A stretch of DNA of 64,000 nt from CAVRTM01 sp963724015 (lineage in GTDB: Bacteria > Actinomycetota > Actinomycetes > Actinomycetales > Dermatophilaceae). The notes below the pieces were generated by a model. That model did no database searches. It saw only the letters and a list, made by a program, of their open reading frames with translations, and had not been told where the DNA came from. The translations under genes and the position numbers were made by a program. This document shows, piece after piece, positions 8,586 to 16,968 of the stretch. The DNA lies in contig CAVRTM010000001.1 of NCBI GenBank assembly GCA_963724015.1, positions 186,001 to 250,000 on the forward strand, written 5' to 3'. How positions within the stretch are numbered: position 1 is the stretch's first letter; the number at the start of each line of letters is the position of its first letter.

Positions 8586-10033
8586 GACCTGGCCAGCTGC
8601 GCGGCGTAGGACGCCCAGGAGGAGACGAAGGCCGGCTCCGTCGTGCCGAGGACGCTGTGGAAGGCCCGGTCGGCTGCTGCCGCGGGGCTGGCGGGTGCCG
8701 CGCCCTCGGGAGTCGACCCTGCCTGCGGGTCGACACCGGCCACGGCGCGGTAGAAGGCGACCAGCCGGGCCTGACCGTAGCGGTCGGCGAGGCGGGAGCA
8801 GGCCAGCCAGGCCGCCGCGTAGGCCGGGCCGATGCGGGTGCGCGCGGGGTCGAAGTCGGCGTCGGACGGCAGCCGCCGGGGCGCGGTGCCGGCGCGGACC
8901 TTGGCCAGCCATGGTGCTGCGACGCGGGAGCGTGGCAGTCCCAGACCGAGGTAGCCGACGTAGTCGGCCATGCCCTCGGAGAGCCAGAGCGGTGCGGGGC
9001 GGGTGGTCGAGGAGCGGATCGCCACGTGCGTCAGCTCGTGGGTGATGACCACCCGGCGGCCGTCCGGCTGGAGGTCGCCGAAGGTGGCGGGGTTGACTAC
9101 GACCCGGTCCCCGCCGGCGCGGGTGCCGGAGGTGGTGGAGCCGACCGTGACCGCCGCGACCTGGTCGAGGCCCTGGTCACCACTGCGGCCCAGCAGCGCC
9201 GCGAACTCGGCGGCCGTGGCGGGGGTGAGCAGGACGACGTGCGCGCTCCAGCGTGGGCCCCACACCGCCGTGACCCGGGGAACGCCGGCGTCGGCCAGGT
9301 CGCGGTAGCTGGCCATGTGGGCCGGGGAGTCGTTGCCCAGCACGAGGCTGGTCCGGCCGCGGACGACCCGGAGCCCGGGCAGGTCCCACACCTGCCGGGT
9401 GGTCAGTCCGTCGGAGTCGGCGGCGATCCGCCACCCCGCGGGGCGAAGGACGAAGGTGAACGCCACCGCGAATGTGCGCGGGGCGCGGTCGAAACCGGTC
9501 AGCGCGTAGTGGCCTTGAGTCTCTCCGACCCACGCCCGGGGGCCGGACGCACGGGCCCGGGCGGCGCTCAGCGCAGGCCCCGGCGTGGGGGCGTCGTAGC
9601 GGAACCCCTCGTCGGGCAGCCGCATCAGGTTGTCGAACACCAGGGACTGCCGGCGACCGAACGGCGAGGCGGGGTCGTCGACGGTGGCCATCCACGCGGC
9701 CTTGTCGCGCCGCTGCACCGCCTGGCTGCGGGCGCGCAGCAGCAAGCCTGCTGCCCGCGCACGGGGCGAGGTCTCCGGTGTCCCCGCCGGCGCGAGGTCG
9801 CCCGTCGTGCCGGCAGCGGCCGGTCCCGGCAGGACCGACGGTGGTGAGGCGCTCCGGGACGTCGCGGCGCCCGGGCCGCCGGAGCCGGGCGTGACCGTGG
9901 CAGTCCTCGCAGCCACCGTGCCCGGGGCGCCCGACCGGGCGGCTCCCCCGCTGCACGCCGGGACGCCCACCCCGACCGCGGCGGCCAGCAGCACAGCCAC
10001 GGTCGCGGTCGCGGCACGCTGGGTGGCCCTCAC
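8582..10033 (-). CDS. Exported protein with C-terminal HExxH peptidase-like domain
   Basis: A 483-residue exported protein. A hydrophobic signal (TATVAVLLAAAVGVGV) ends at PAC-SGG, so lipidation on Cys27 or Sec cleavage are both possible; the lipobox is weak because Leu is absent. A low-complexity Ala/Pro/Thr linker follows. The C-terminal half contains VVITHELTHVAIRS and, 22 residues on, LSEGMADYVGY, which together give the HExxH plus downstream acidic ligand of gluzincin (peptidase MA-like) domains. The GTG start at 10033 follows a gene-free stretch. It is directly upstream of the M48 protease with a 4-bp overlap, suggesting that both act at the cell envelope. The substrate is unknown. Confidence 0.75.
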   Translation of the reverse strand: MRATQRAATATVAVLLAAAVGVGVPACSGGAARSGAPGTVAARTATVTPGSGGPGAATSRSASPPSVLPGPAAAGTTGDLAPAGTPETSPRARAAGLLLRARSQAVQRRDKAAWMATVDDPASPFGRRQSLVFDNLMRLPDEGFRYDAPTPGPALSAARARASGPRAWVGETQGHYALTGFDRAPRTFAVAFTFVLRPAGWRIAADSDGLTTRQVWDLPGLRVVRGRTSLVLGNDSPAHMASYRDLADAGVPRVTAVWGPRWSAHVVLLTPATAAEFAALLGRSGDQGLDQVAAVTVGSTTSGTRAGGDRVVVNPATFGDLQPDGRRVVITHELTHVAIRSSTTRPAPLWLSEGMADYVGYLGLGLPRSRVAAPWLAKVRAGTAPRRLPSDADFDPARTRIGPAYAAAWLACSRLADRYGQARLVAFYRAVAGVDPQAGSTPEGAAPASPAAAADRAFHSVLGTTEPAFVSSWASYAAQLARS

Positions 10034-10152
10034 CCGGTCATCGTAGGTCGCCCACCCCTCCTCGAAGGAGCGCTCACCGTCACGCAGGACGCAGAAGTAC
10101 TCGATGCCCGGGTGAGTTCCGCCCTGATCGACGCGGCGCCCGTCGATGCGTT

Positions 10153-10692
10153 CTACTCGCCCGTGGTCCCGTCGATCGACTCACGGAGCAGATCGGCATG
10201 GCCATTGTGCCGGGCGTACTCCTCGATCAGGTGACACAGGATCCAGCGCAGCGAGATCCGCTTCCCGTCGTCCTCCTCCTCGGAGAGGGAGGAAAGACCG
10301 TCAGCACCAGCCAGCGCGTCCGCGACGACCTGATCGGACACCGCGATCGACTCGTCGAACCACGCGAACAGCTGCTCCGGGTCGGCACCGGCCGCAGAGG
10401 TCATGGACCAGTCGGGGTCGTCCTGGTCCAGCTCGCCGAACCAGGAGGGCTTCGCGACGCCGCCTGCGAAGAACTGGTTCAGCCACCCTGCCTCGACCAC
10501 GGCAAGGTGCTTGAGAAGGCCGCCGAGGGTCAGCGTCGTCGGCGCGACAGGCGTCGACAGCTCGGCGGCTGTCAGCCCGGAGCATCTCCAGCGAAGCGTG
10601 TCCCGCTGGTAGTTCAAGAAGCCCAGCAGCGTCGCCGCTTCGCCGGAAGCCGTCGGCGGGTCGATCCGATCCTCGGCGCGGAACGTCGTCAT
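10153..10692 (-). CDS. DinB-like protein of the DUF664 / mini-circle family
   Basis: A 179-residue four-helix-bundle protein of the DinB/YfiT superfamily. Typical features are GFLNYQRDTLRWRCSGLTAAEL at the start, LLKHLAVVEAGWLNQFF (second helix with one metal-ligand His), and LRWILCHLIEEYARHNGHAD at the C-terminus, which supplies two more histidines. The three histidines could bind one metal ion. Members are often thiol S-transferases using mycothiol or bacillithiol, or of unknown role. ATG 10692. It stands alone between unrelated genes. The 119 bp on its 3' side (10034-10152) hold nothing recognisable. Confidence 0.85.
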   Translation of the reverse strand: MTTFRAEDRIDPPTASGEAATLLGFLNYQRDTLRWRCSGLTAAELSTPVAPTTLTLGGLLKHLAVVEAGWLNQFFAGGVAKPSWFGELDQDDPDWSMTSAAGADPEQLFAWFDESIAVSDQVVADALAGADGLSSLSEEEDDGKRISLRWILCHLIEEYARHNGHADLLRESIDGTTGE

Positions 10693-10781
10693 GGCGCGAG
10701 AGTACCGAGGACGACCCCACTCAGGGAGTGAAACGCTGTCCGCCCACCCGCAGGTGCGCCAACGAGGGCAGATGAGTGCGT

Positions 10782-11387
10782 CTACTCGTCCCGGTTCTGT
10801 CCCGAGGCTTCAACCGCCTGAGTCCCTGAGGGAGCGTCGTCGTAGGCGGGATGGCGGCTGGCCACCTTGCGTGCCTCTGTGAGGTGGCCGCCCAGGTAGG
10901 CGCCGACTGCGGAGACGGCCGCTCCGGCGAGGGCAAGCCGCGCACCGGTGCCATGCCGGCCCCTCCTGCGCACGACCCACGACATCGCGTAGGCGCTGAT
11001 CGCGACGGCGTTGGTCGCAGCGTGGACGAGTCCCACCCGCTTCTCGCGCGACCCCGCCGCCGACCACTCCGCCCACCCGGTCCAGGCTGTAGGGCCAACC
11101 ACGAGGAGCCCGGTACCGACGAGCCTCTGCGCCGCTGCGGACGAGCCGCGCCCTCCGAAGATGTCCAGCACGGTGGCGGAGGTCCATGTGCCGAGGACGA
11201 CGTCGGTGAGCAGCGGGTGGACCGCGTGGCCCAGCCAGTCACCGCGCAGCACCGAAGCGCGCGCCCCACTGCCGAAGACGGAGCGGATCGACGGCTCGAG
11301 CGCCTGCACCGGCCGGTCGAGCGCCGCGGTTTCCTCGAGCCGCAGGGTCCAGCGAACGATCGCGGGTGGCCGTTCGATCGGGCTCAT
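10782..11387 (-). CDS. DUF2231-like four-helix membrane protein
   Basis: A 201-residue membrane protein. ATG 11387 is chosen because CGAGGAGAAG, a good Shine-Dalgarno, lies just upstream; the frame stays open for another 50 codons. Conserved-looking histidines sit at helix ends: WLGHAVHPLLTDVVLG, GLVHAATNAVAIS and YLGGHLTEARK. This His arrangement in a four-helix core is what DUF2231 proteins show and has led to suggestions of heme binding; the sequence itself does not prove heme. It is downstream of, and co-directional with, a truncated globin (149 bp apart). Confidence 0.75.
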   Translation of the reverse strand: MSPIERPPAIVRWTLRLEETAALDRPVQALEPSIRSVFGSGARASVLRGDWLGHAVHPLLTDVVLGTWTSATVLDIFGGRGSSAAAQRLVGTGLLVVGPTAWTGWAEWSAAGSREKRVGLVHAATNAVAISAYAMSWVVRRRGRHGTGARLALAGAAVSAVGAYLGGHLTEARKVASRHPAYDDAPSGTQAVEASGQNRDE

Positions 11388-11536
11388 CGGCTTCTCCTCG
11401 CGGGCGTGCACGTCGACGTCATCCTTGGTGCCGTCTGATACACGCTGCCCCGCGACAGCCTCATGGTCAACAGGTGAGCCCTCGACGGCGACTCGATGCA
11501 GAACGTGAAGCCACCGCGTGACCGATCCGCGAGTCA

Positions 11537-11992
11537 TCAGCCGTCTTGGACCAGGCCGCTCCAGGACCAGCGCATGATTCGCAAGCCCTCCGGCACGTCA
11601 TCGGGGGACCGCTCATACTGGTTCATCGTCTCGAAGGTCGCCCACGCGAAGTAGTCCCGCAGCACCGCCCGAACCGGATGATCCTTCCCGAATCCCACGT
11701 CCGTCAACGCACGCTCGAAGCAGGCGACCGCGCGGTGGTTCATCTCCTCATGAGGTCCGTTCCCGCTGTGCATTCGTACGACTGACGTCTCGTCACCGAA
11801 CCTGTCGGTGTAGGCACGTGGGCCTCCGAGTGCCTCGGCCCAGTAGGCCGCAAGTCGCGTGACGTGATGAGGGTCGAACCCGTGGCTGAACGCGTGACTC
11901 ACGACCTCGTCGGCCATCACACGGTCATGCCATGCGGCGGCCAGGCGCTCAAGGCCTGCTTGGCCGCCAGCAGCCTCGTACACAGTGGCCAT
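11537..11992 (-). CDS. Truncated hemoglobin-like globin
   Basis: A 151-residue protein with the two-on-two globin pattern of truncated hemoglobins: VYEAAGGQAGLERLAAAWHD at the N-terminus, FSHGFDPHHVTRLAAYWAEALGGP around the E helix and GPHEEMNHRAVACFERAL near the F helix, where a proximal histidine is expected. Group II members bind O2 or NO, but which histidine serves here cannot be fixed by eye. The C-terminus ends WSWSGLVQDG. ATG 11992. A DUF2231-like membrane protein follows on the same strand. Sequence divergence from GlbO is large, so the group assignment is tentative. Confidence 0.8.
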   Translation of the reverse strand: MATVYEAAGGQAGLERLAAAWHDRVMADEVVSHAFSHGFDPHHVTRLAAYWAEALGGPRAYTDRFGDETSVVRMHSGNGPHEEMNHRAVACFERALTDVGFGKDHPVRAVLRDYFAWATFETMNQYERSPDDVPEGLRIMRWSWSGLVQDG

Positions 11993-12071
11993 ATGCGGCT
12001 GCCTCGCCTTCCTGAGCTCGCACGGAGAGTTTCTCGACCACAGCAGGGTGGGCGCCCGCTGCGGCTATGGC

Positions 12072-12479
12072 TCAGTCGCTCGCTGCGGCGTCGCGCTTCT
12101 CGGTGATCAACTGGACGAGGTTGCCGCACGTGTCGTCGAAGACGGCCACCACGGCCGAGCCGATGTCGGTCGGCCCCTGGGTGAACCTCACTCCCCGTCC
12201 GACGAGGCGGTCATGCTCAGCCGCGACGTCGTCGACAGCGAACTGGACCAGGGGGATCCCGTCGCTGACGAGCGCCTCACGGTATGGACCGACGGCAGGG
12301 TGGTCGGAGGGTTCCAGCAGGAGCTGCGGGCCATCGGGGTCCTCCGGGGAGACCACGGTGAGCCAGGAGTGGTCACCCAGGGGGATGTCGTGGCGGACCG
12401 TGAAGCCGAGGACCTTGGTGTAGAACTCGAGGGCCGCTCGCTGGTCGCCGACGTAGACGCTGGTGAGGCGGATCTTCAT
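12072..12479 (-). CDS. VOC (glyoxalase/bleomycin-resistance-like) superfamily protein
   Basis: A 135-residue protein with two beta-alpha-beta-beta-beta repeats of the vicinal-oxygen-chelate fold. The first has KIRLTSVYVGDQRAALEFYT and VVSPEDPDGPQLLLEP; the second has PLVQFAVDDVAAEHDRLVGR and VVAVFDDTCGNLVQLI. The final DxxGNxxxL motif is characteristic. Metal ligands are less obvious. It could act on a small electrophile or on a drug. The ATG at 12479 shares one base with the ArsR stop (TGATG), so the regulator and this gene are translationally coupled, making it the likely regulated product of that two-gene operon. Confidence 0.88.
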   Translation of the reverse strand: MKIRLTSVYVGDQRAALEFYTKVLGFTVRHDIPLGDHSWLTVVSPEDPDGPQLLLEPSDHPAVGPYREALVSDGIPLVQFAVDDVAAEHDRLVGRGVRFTQGPTDIGSAVVAVFDDTCGNLVQLITEKRDAAASD

Positions 12480-12766
12480 CAGGTGTCCTCCCGGTGGTCC
12501 GGCAGCCGCCAGCGGTCGGCGATGACGGCAAGGGGCTCGGCGTTGACGTAGTGGAGCTTCGTCCGGCCCTGTCGCGCGGTCGCCACGAGGCCGGCGCTCT
12601 CCAGCACGGCCAGATGTTGCGAGATCGCCTGTCGGGTCGAGCTGAGACCGCGCTTGGTGGTGAGCAGCGAGCACAGGGCGAACAGGGTCTGGCCGTCCTG
12701 CCGGACGAGCTCGTCGAGGATGAGACGTCTCGTCTCGTCGTCGAGCGCCCGGTAGACATCGGCCAT
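12479..12766 (-). CDS. ArsR-family winged-helix regulator
   Basis: A 95-residue winged-helix DNA-binding repressor. The family pattern MADVYRALDDETRRLILDEL is followed by the recognition helix region STRQAISQHLAVLESAGLV and the wing ARQGRTKLHYVNAEPL. There is no CxC metal-binding motif of the SmtB/ArsR type, so the effector is probably organic or absent and the protein is closer to the PadR-like/small-ArsR group that pairs with START or VOC proteins. The start at 12766 coincides with the predicted +1 of its promoter, so the mRNA should be leaderless. A perfect palindrome between the -35 and -10 is the likely autoregulatory operator. Confidence 0.9.
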   Translation of the reverse strand: MADVYRALDDETRRLILDELVRQDGQTLFALCSLLTTKRGLSSTRQAISQHLAVLESAGLVATARQGRTKLHYVNAEPLAVIADRWRLPDHREDT

Positions 12767-12772
12767 CTCCGC

Positions 12773-12802
12773 ACCATAGGCAAGTGCCTACTTGCATGTC
12801 AA
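12773..12802 (-). promoter_or_regulatory. Promoter of the ArsR/VOC operon with spacer palindrome
   Basis: On the minus strand TTGACA (12802-12797), 18 bp, then TATGGT (12778-12773). The start codon A of arsR at 12766 is 6 nt after the -10, so the message is leaderless. The spacer holds the perfect inverted repeat GCAAGT-AGGC-ACTTGC (12780-12795), which a dimeric ArsR-type repressor could occupy and so exclude RNA polymerase. Confidence 0.8.
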
Positions 12803-12851
12803 CGGTCGGTAACCGCCCGAAGAGGTTCTCTTCACTCTTGAGGAGACGAAA

Positions 12852-12977
12852 ATGGAGCGCGCGGGCGCCGGACAGTCCCGGCTCGGACCGTCAGGTCGCA
12901 GCCGGCCGGCAGGTCGCCGCCCGGCTGGGTCAACCACGGCCTCCACAGACGCGCAAGTCACAGATCGGGGTCGCTGA
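12852..12977 (+). CDS. Possible small ORF, 41 codons
   Basis: ATG at 12852 is preceded by GAGGAGACGAAA, a strong-looking Shine-Dalgarno. The encoded 41 residues are Arg/Ser/Pro/Gly-rich without a recognisable motif, so coding is doubtful. A perfect inverted repeat GAAGAG-GTT-CTCTTC lies at 12819-12833 just upstream. The region is divergent from arsR. Could equally be a regulatory leader or non-coding. Confidence 0.2.
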   Translation: MERAGAGQSRLGPSGRSRPAGRRPAGSTTASTDAQVTDRGR

Positions 12978-13064
12978 GACGCATGCCGCAGCGCCGAATG
13001 CGCCTCGGCGCAACAGGGACACATGACTCGACGCAGGATCTGGCCCCGACGACGTGCTTGAGTG

Positions 13065-13617
13065 TCAGCTCAGTGACTCCACGAACGAGCAGTAGGTCTC
13101 CTCTACCGCACCATCGGCGCTCACGATCACGACCGCGTCCGGGCGCTCGGGCAGCAGGCGTTCCAGCGCCGCGTGGCACCGCATCAGCTCGTCGTCCCCG
13201 CCGTTGGCTGCCACGATGGCCCGCACCTGGTCGTGCCACGGATCCTCAGCCGTCGATGCCCCACGACGGTGGAACCGGGCCACGGAAGCTGCCGGAGCAT
13301 CCATGAGGACGCGTTCGACGAACTGGTCCCCGCCGCGGATGGCACATGCTTCAAACCGTGCCACCTCGGTCGGGGCGATCACCATCTGTGGCAGCACAAC
13401 GTCGTGGCCGTTCGCGAGGTACGCCTCGATCATGGCCAGCGCCGCGGGCCGGATGAGCGCCCCAGCACTCTCCGAAGTTGCGCTCCCATCCACCGATGAG
13501 GGTTCTGAGCACGTCAACGTCGCAGTTCAGCACCCCCGGATGTTCGGCGACATAGCGCCGAGCCAGAGTGGACTTCCCGATACCGGGCGGCCCGTTCAGG
13601 TGGATGAGGCGACTCAC
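13065..13617 (-). CDS. P-loop AAA/zeta-toxin-like kinase (frameshifted as read)
   Basis: A small P-loop nucleotide kinase of about 183 residues. The N-terminal part, from GTG 13617, gives RLIHLNGPPGIGKSTLARRY with an intact Walker A and then NCDVDVLRTLIGGWERNF. The rest reads in another frame as SAGALIRPAALAMIEAYLAN to the end at 13065. Removing one G near 13465 joins the two halves into one protein. Families with this shape include zeta-toxin-like and chloramphenicol-phosphotransferase-like ATPases. Substrate unknown. It is an orphan gene, and a similar P-loop protein occurs at 26210. Confidence 0.75.
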
Positions 13618-13820
13618 GACGCGCGACTTTACTGAACACCGACCGCCCGGCGGGGGAGGCAGCGACCCCGCCCAGGGACGACGTACCGCAACACCTGCTC
13701 ACGGTCGCCGCGACGCGCGTAGCGTGTCTCTCCCGCGGGGGTCCGGGGGTGAACGACGCTTGGGCACCCCGCTCCGCAGAGGGCGCTAGCGCGCCTCGAA
13801 CGATCGCGAGGACTGCCGCC

Positions 13821-14105
13821 ATGTCGTTGAACACGCCAGAGCCCATCGTCTCCTCCGAGCGGTACGTCGTCACCGACCTCGACGGCAGAAGGCCTGGGGA
13901 CCCGTCGGAGTTCATGGGCCCGATCGTCGCGCTGATAGAGCGGAACGGGCAGATCCACCGGGTCGTGGGCATGGGAGGCGAGGTTGATGGGGCCGTACGA
14001 ATCTACGAGAAGGACGCCGGGCCCGACGGCAAGGACGTCCGCGTCTGGAACCTCACCCACGAGGACGACGGCTCCTTCACCGTGATCCACGGCGCTCCGC
14101 TCTGA
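13821..14105 (+). CDS. Small hypothetical protein
   Basis: A 94-residue, acidic, all-beta-looking protein with no family I recognise. It opens MSLNTPEPIVSSERYVVTD and ends DGSFTVIHGAPL, and a weak GAGGA lies 8 bases before the ATG. An upstream in-frame ATG at 13749 would add a basic, low-complexity extension that lacks conservation-like features, so the shorter start is preferred. It follows the P-loop kinase on the opposite strand, with 203 bp of divergent intergenic sequence and no clear promoter. Confidence 0.5.
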   Translation: MSLNTPEPIVSSERYVVTDLDGRRPGDPSEFMGPIVALIERNGQIHRVVGMGGEVDGAVRIYEKDAGPDGKDVRVWNLTHEDDGSFTVIHGAPL

Positions 14106-14266
14106 GCCTGTCCGCGCGGACCCCAGCACGGTGACCGACCGAGCTGACGCGTGTGCCCAGGCAGGTCGTGCCCGGTCGACGCAGCGCCGCGGCCAGCGGC
14201 TCACGCGGAGGGCTGCGTCGCGTCTGCTCTCCGGCGCTGATGAGAGTGCGGTCCTATCTTGGCGTG

Positions 14267-15085
14267 GTGAGCGATGACACCTGGGCCGGTCTGGCTGACC
14301 AGTTCGCCGATGGCGCTTATGCCTCGGTGAAGGGCCTGGTGCGCACCCACGTGTTGCACCAGCAGCTGCTGGACCACTTGCCGGCACCGCCGGCCCCTGT
14401 GCTCGACGTCGGTGGCGGCGCCGGCCATCAGTCGTTTCCGCTGGCCCAAGCCGGATACGACGTGACGTTGCTTGACTCCTCGTCGGCGATGCTGGAGAAG
14501 GCGCAAGCGCGACTCCGGCGGCTGCCCGGGGAAGCCCGACGTCGCGTGACGCTCGTGCAAGCGGACGGCGAGCACGCCGATGAGGCGGTGAATGGCCAAC
14601 GCTTCGCCGCCGTGTTGTGCCATGGCGTGCTCGGGTACGTCGAGCAGCCGGAGCCCCTGGTCAACCAGCTGTGCCGGTGCGCTGCTACCGGTGGCGTCGT
14701 CTCGATCATGACGGCTAATGCCAACGCGATGGCTGTGCGCCCGGCCTTGGAACAGCGTTGGGACGACGCGCTGGCGGCGTTCGACGCCCGACGGGAGGTT
14801 GGGGTGCTCGGAGTGCCCGGGCGAGCCGACACCGTGGAGGAGCTCAGCGAGCTCATGCGGAGCTGTGAGGTGGAGCCACTGCGCTGGTACGGGGTCTGGC
14901 TGTTCGTCGACTGGCTTGGGTTCAGCGGAGTCGAGTTGGATCCCAGCGACTCAACGCAGGTGGCGGCGACGGCTGCAGTCGAGCTGGAGGCCAGCCGACG
15001 TGACCCCTACCGCCAGCTCAGTCGCGTCTTTCACCTCGTGGGACGCAAAGGACCCCGCGGACGGGACGACGTCCCAGCCATGTGA
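14267..15085 (+). CDS. Class I SAM-dependent methyltransferase
   Basis: A 272-residue Rossmann-like methyltransferase. Motif I VLDVGGGAGHQSFPLAQAGY (SAM-binding glycine loop) is followed by motif II VTLLDSSSAMLEKAQ with the acidic residue for the ribose, then VQADGEHADE and the motif IV region FAAVLCHGVLGYVEQPEPLV. Substrate cannot be told; similarity of layout to CmoM/SmtA-type tRNA or small-molecule methyltransferases is noted only as a possibility. GTG 14267 (VSDDTW) is preferred; ATG 14240 adds nine residues. There is no Shine-Dalgarno, but TATCTT sits 6 bp upstream of GTG 14267, so the gene could be leaderless. Confidence 0.88.
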   Translation: MSDDTWAGLADQFADGAYASVKGLVRTHVLHQQLLDHLPAPPAPVLDVGGGAGHQSFPLAQAGYDVTLLDSSSAMLEKAQARLRRLPGEARRRVTLVQADGEHADEAVNGQRFAAVLCHGVLGYVEQPEPLVNQLCRCAATGGVVSIMTANANAMAVRPALEQRWDDALAAFDARREVGVLGVPGRADTVEELSELMRSCEVEPLRWYGVWLFVDWLGFSGVELDPSDSTQVAATAAVELEASRRDPYRQLSRVFHLVGRKGPRGRDDVPAM

Positions 15086-15134
15086 CGTCATCGCGCCCGG
15101 TGGCAGCTCGGGGCGGGCCAGGACCCGCGGAGGT

Positions 15135-15719
15135 TCATCTCGACTCCTGCGCTGTGAGGTATCGCTCGACGCGGCGGTCAGGTACCAGCCAGATGATGGC
15201 AACGGTCGCGAACATCAGCTCCGCGAGCCAGGGAGTGACGAAGGCCAAGGCGATGCCGGAGAGGTAGAGGAAGGGCGAGAGCTTGCCCTTGAGGTCCCGC
15301 CCGAGTGCCTGCCGCAGGCCGGAGCCGCCCTCGACGCGGAAGATCACCAGCTGCAGGGCGTAGTAGGCCACCGCGGCAAGGAGCAGGTTGACCCCGTAGA
15401 CGATCACCGGGGTGCGTGAGAACGCCGACTCGTCCACCCATGCTGTCGTCACGGGGAAGAGCGAGAGCCAGAACAGCAGGTGGAGGTTGGCCCACAGGAC
15501 CCTGCCGTCCACCCGCTGGACGAGCTGGAACATGTGGTGGTGGTTGCTCCAGTAGATGCCGACATAGACGAAGCTGAGCAGGTAGGTCAGGAAGCCCGTG
15601 GCCGAGGCACCGAGCGCGGAGAAGGTCGGCTCCTCAGGGACCTTCAGCTCCAGCACCATGATGGTGATGATGATGGCCAGGACGCCGTCGCTGAATGCCT
15701 CGAGCCGACTCGTTCTCAT
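15135..15719 (-). CDS. TMEM175-family potassium channel-like membrane protein (DUF1211)
   Basis: A 194-residue membrane protein. The family hallmark RLEAFSDGVLAIIITIMV (R-x-x-x-F-S-D-G) begins the first membrane helix, and WSNHHHMFQLVQRVDG follows the third. About five or six transmembrane segments are visible. Bacterial TMEM175 proteins form tetrameric K+-selective leak channels. ATG 15719 starts just before the hallmark; an upstream ATG at 15749 adds ten residues. It is convergent with the methyltransferase. The gap of 219 bp on its 5' side (15750-15968) holds nothing recognised. Confidence 0.88.
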   Translation of the reverse strand: MRTSRLEAFSDGVLAIIITIMVLELKVPEEPTFSALGASATGFLTYLLSFVYVGIYWSNHHHMFQLVQRVDGRVLWANLHLLFWLSLFPVTTAWVDESAFSRTPVIVYGVNLLLAAVAYYALQLVIFRVEGGSGLRQALGRDLKGKLSPFLYLSGIALAFVTPWLAELMFATVAIIWLVPDRRVERYLTAQESR

Positions 15720-15968
15720 GGGGGCCAGTCTGGCAACAGCGTTTGCCATTCAGCACCGTGTCAAGCAGCCCGGTGAACGCCTGGCCCATCTCGGCGCGGC
15801 GTAGCCGGAGATCGTCGGTGAGCGCTGGTCGTACTAGCGTCGCGGCATGCGCTCTCGAGATAATCCGCTGGCACCGGCTGATCGAGGCACACGTTCGTCA
15901 GAGCGGAGGCCGCGCTGTGGGCAAGAGGGTGGTCGCCGTCGGTTCCGCCGGCACGGAGCGCTGAGGCG

Positions 15969-16901
15969 ATGACCGCACCGGAGGTGCTGCGCCGGCACGC
16001 CGGCCTTCTTGCGTCGGTGGCGCTGGTGGTGACCTGGAGCTCGGGCTTCATCGGCGCAGAGCTGGGCACCCGTGCCGGCGCCGCGCCGCTGACGCTGCTG
16101 GGCTGGCGGTTCACGCTGCTGGCGACCGCGTTGGTGCTGGCCGCCGTCGCCTCGCGCGCTCCCCGCCCCTCGTGGCGGGCCTGGCGCCGCCAGGCTGCAC
16201 TCGGCGTGCTGTGTCAGGCGGCCTACCTGACCTTCGTCTTCGAGGGCGTCAGTCACGGCGTGCACGGAGGCACGGCGGCCCTGATCGCGGCGCTCCAGCC
16301 GGTGCTGGTGGCGACGGTCGCCGGCCCGCTGCTCGGCGAGCGCTCCTCGGTGAGGATGTGGGCCGGCATGCTGCTCGGCCTCGCCGGAGTGGTCATCGTG
16401 GTCTCGGGCGACCTCGTCGCGACCCAGGCACCCTGGTGGACGTACCTGCTGCCGACCGCCGGCATGCTGTGCCTGGCCTGCGGCACGGTCCTCGCACGAC
16501 GGCTTCGGCCGCCCGAGGACCTGTTCCACACCATCATGATGCAGTCGGTGGTCACCGCGGTCCTGCTGATGGGCGCGGCGCTCGTGTCGGGTCAGGCCGC
16601 CCCGCCCGCCGACATGGACTTCTGGGCCGCTGTCGTCTGGCTGGTGATGCTGGCCAGCCTCGGTGGCTATGTCATGTACGTGTTCGTCAACAAGACCGAA
16701 GGCGCAACGGTCGTGAGCACCCTGCTGTACCTGACCCCGCCGACCACGATGCTGTGGGCCTTCCTGATGTTCGGTGAGCCCGTCACCATGGTCGGCCTGC
16801 TGGGGCTGGTCGTCAGCGCCACCGGTGTGCTGCTCGTCCTGCACGGCCGACGCGCCCTCACCACCCAGCCAGCGCCTGAACCAACGCCCGAGCATCCCTG
16901 A
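15969..16901 (+). CDS. DMT-superfamily (EamA) transporter
   Basis: A 310-residue drug/metabolite transporter with ten predicted transmembrane helices in two EamA repeats. The first contains WSSGFIGAELGTRAGAAPLT, followed by LIAALQPVLVATVAGPLLGE, the typical mid-repeat pattern with Pro. The second repeat ends with a matching segment, PPTTMLWAFLMFGEPVT. Substrates range from amino acids to metabolites and cannot be predicted. ATG 15969 follows CGCTGAGGCG with a weak Shine-Dalgarno. The C-terminus is a short Pro-rich cytoplasmic tail. There is no regulator next to it. Confidence 0.9.
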   Translation: MTAPEVLRRHAGLLASVALVVTWSSGFIGAELGTRAGAAPLTLLGWRFTLLATALVLAAVASRAPRPSWRAWRRQAALGVLCQAAYLTFVFEGVSHGVHGGTAALIAALQPVLVATVAGPLLGERSSVRMWAGMLLGLAGVVIVVSGDLVATQAPWWTYLLPTAGMLCLACGTVLARRLRPPEDLFHTIMMQSVVTAVLLMGAALVSGQAAPPADMDFWAAVVWLVMLASLGGYVMYVFVNKTEGATVVSTLLYLTPPTTMLWAFLMFGEPVTMVGLLGLVVSATGVLLVLHGRRALTTQPAPEPTPEHP

Positions 16902-16968
16902 CGGGGATCTGCTTGGTGCTGCGCCCGCGCGCAAACGCGGGCCGCCGTGAGGTGGCCGGGGCCCTGAC

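Noticed and set aside
12788..13024. 78-codon minus-strand frame upstream of arsR
   Set aside because: No motif, no RBS, and it covers the arsR promoter region.
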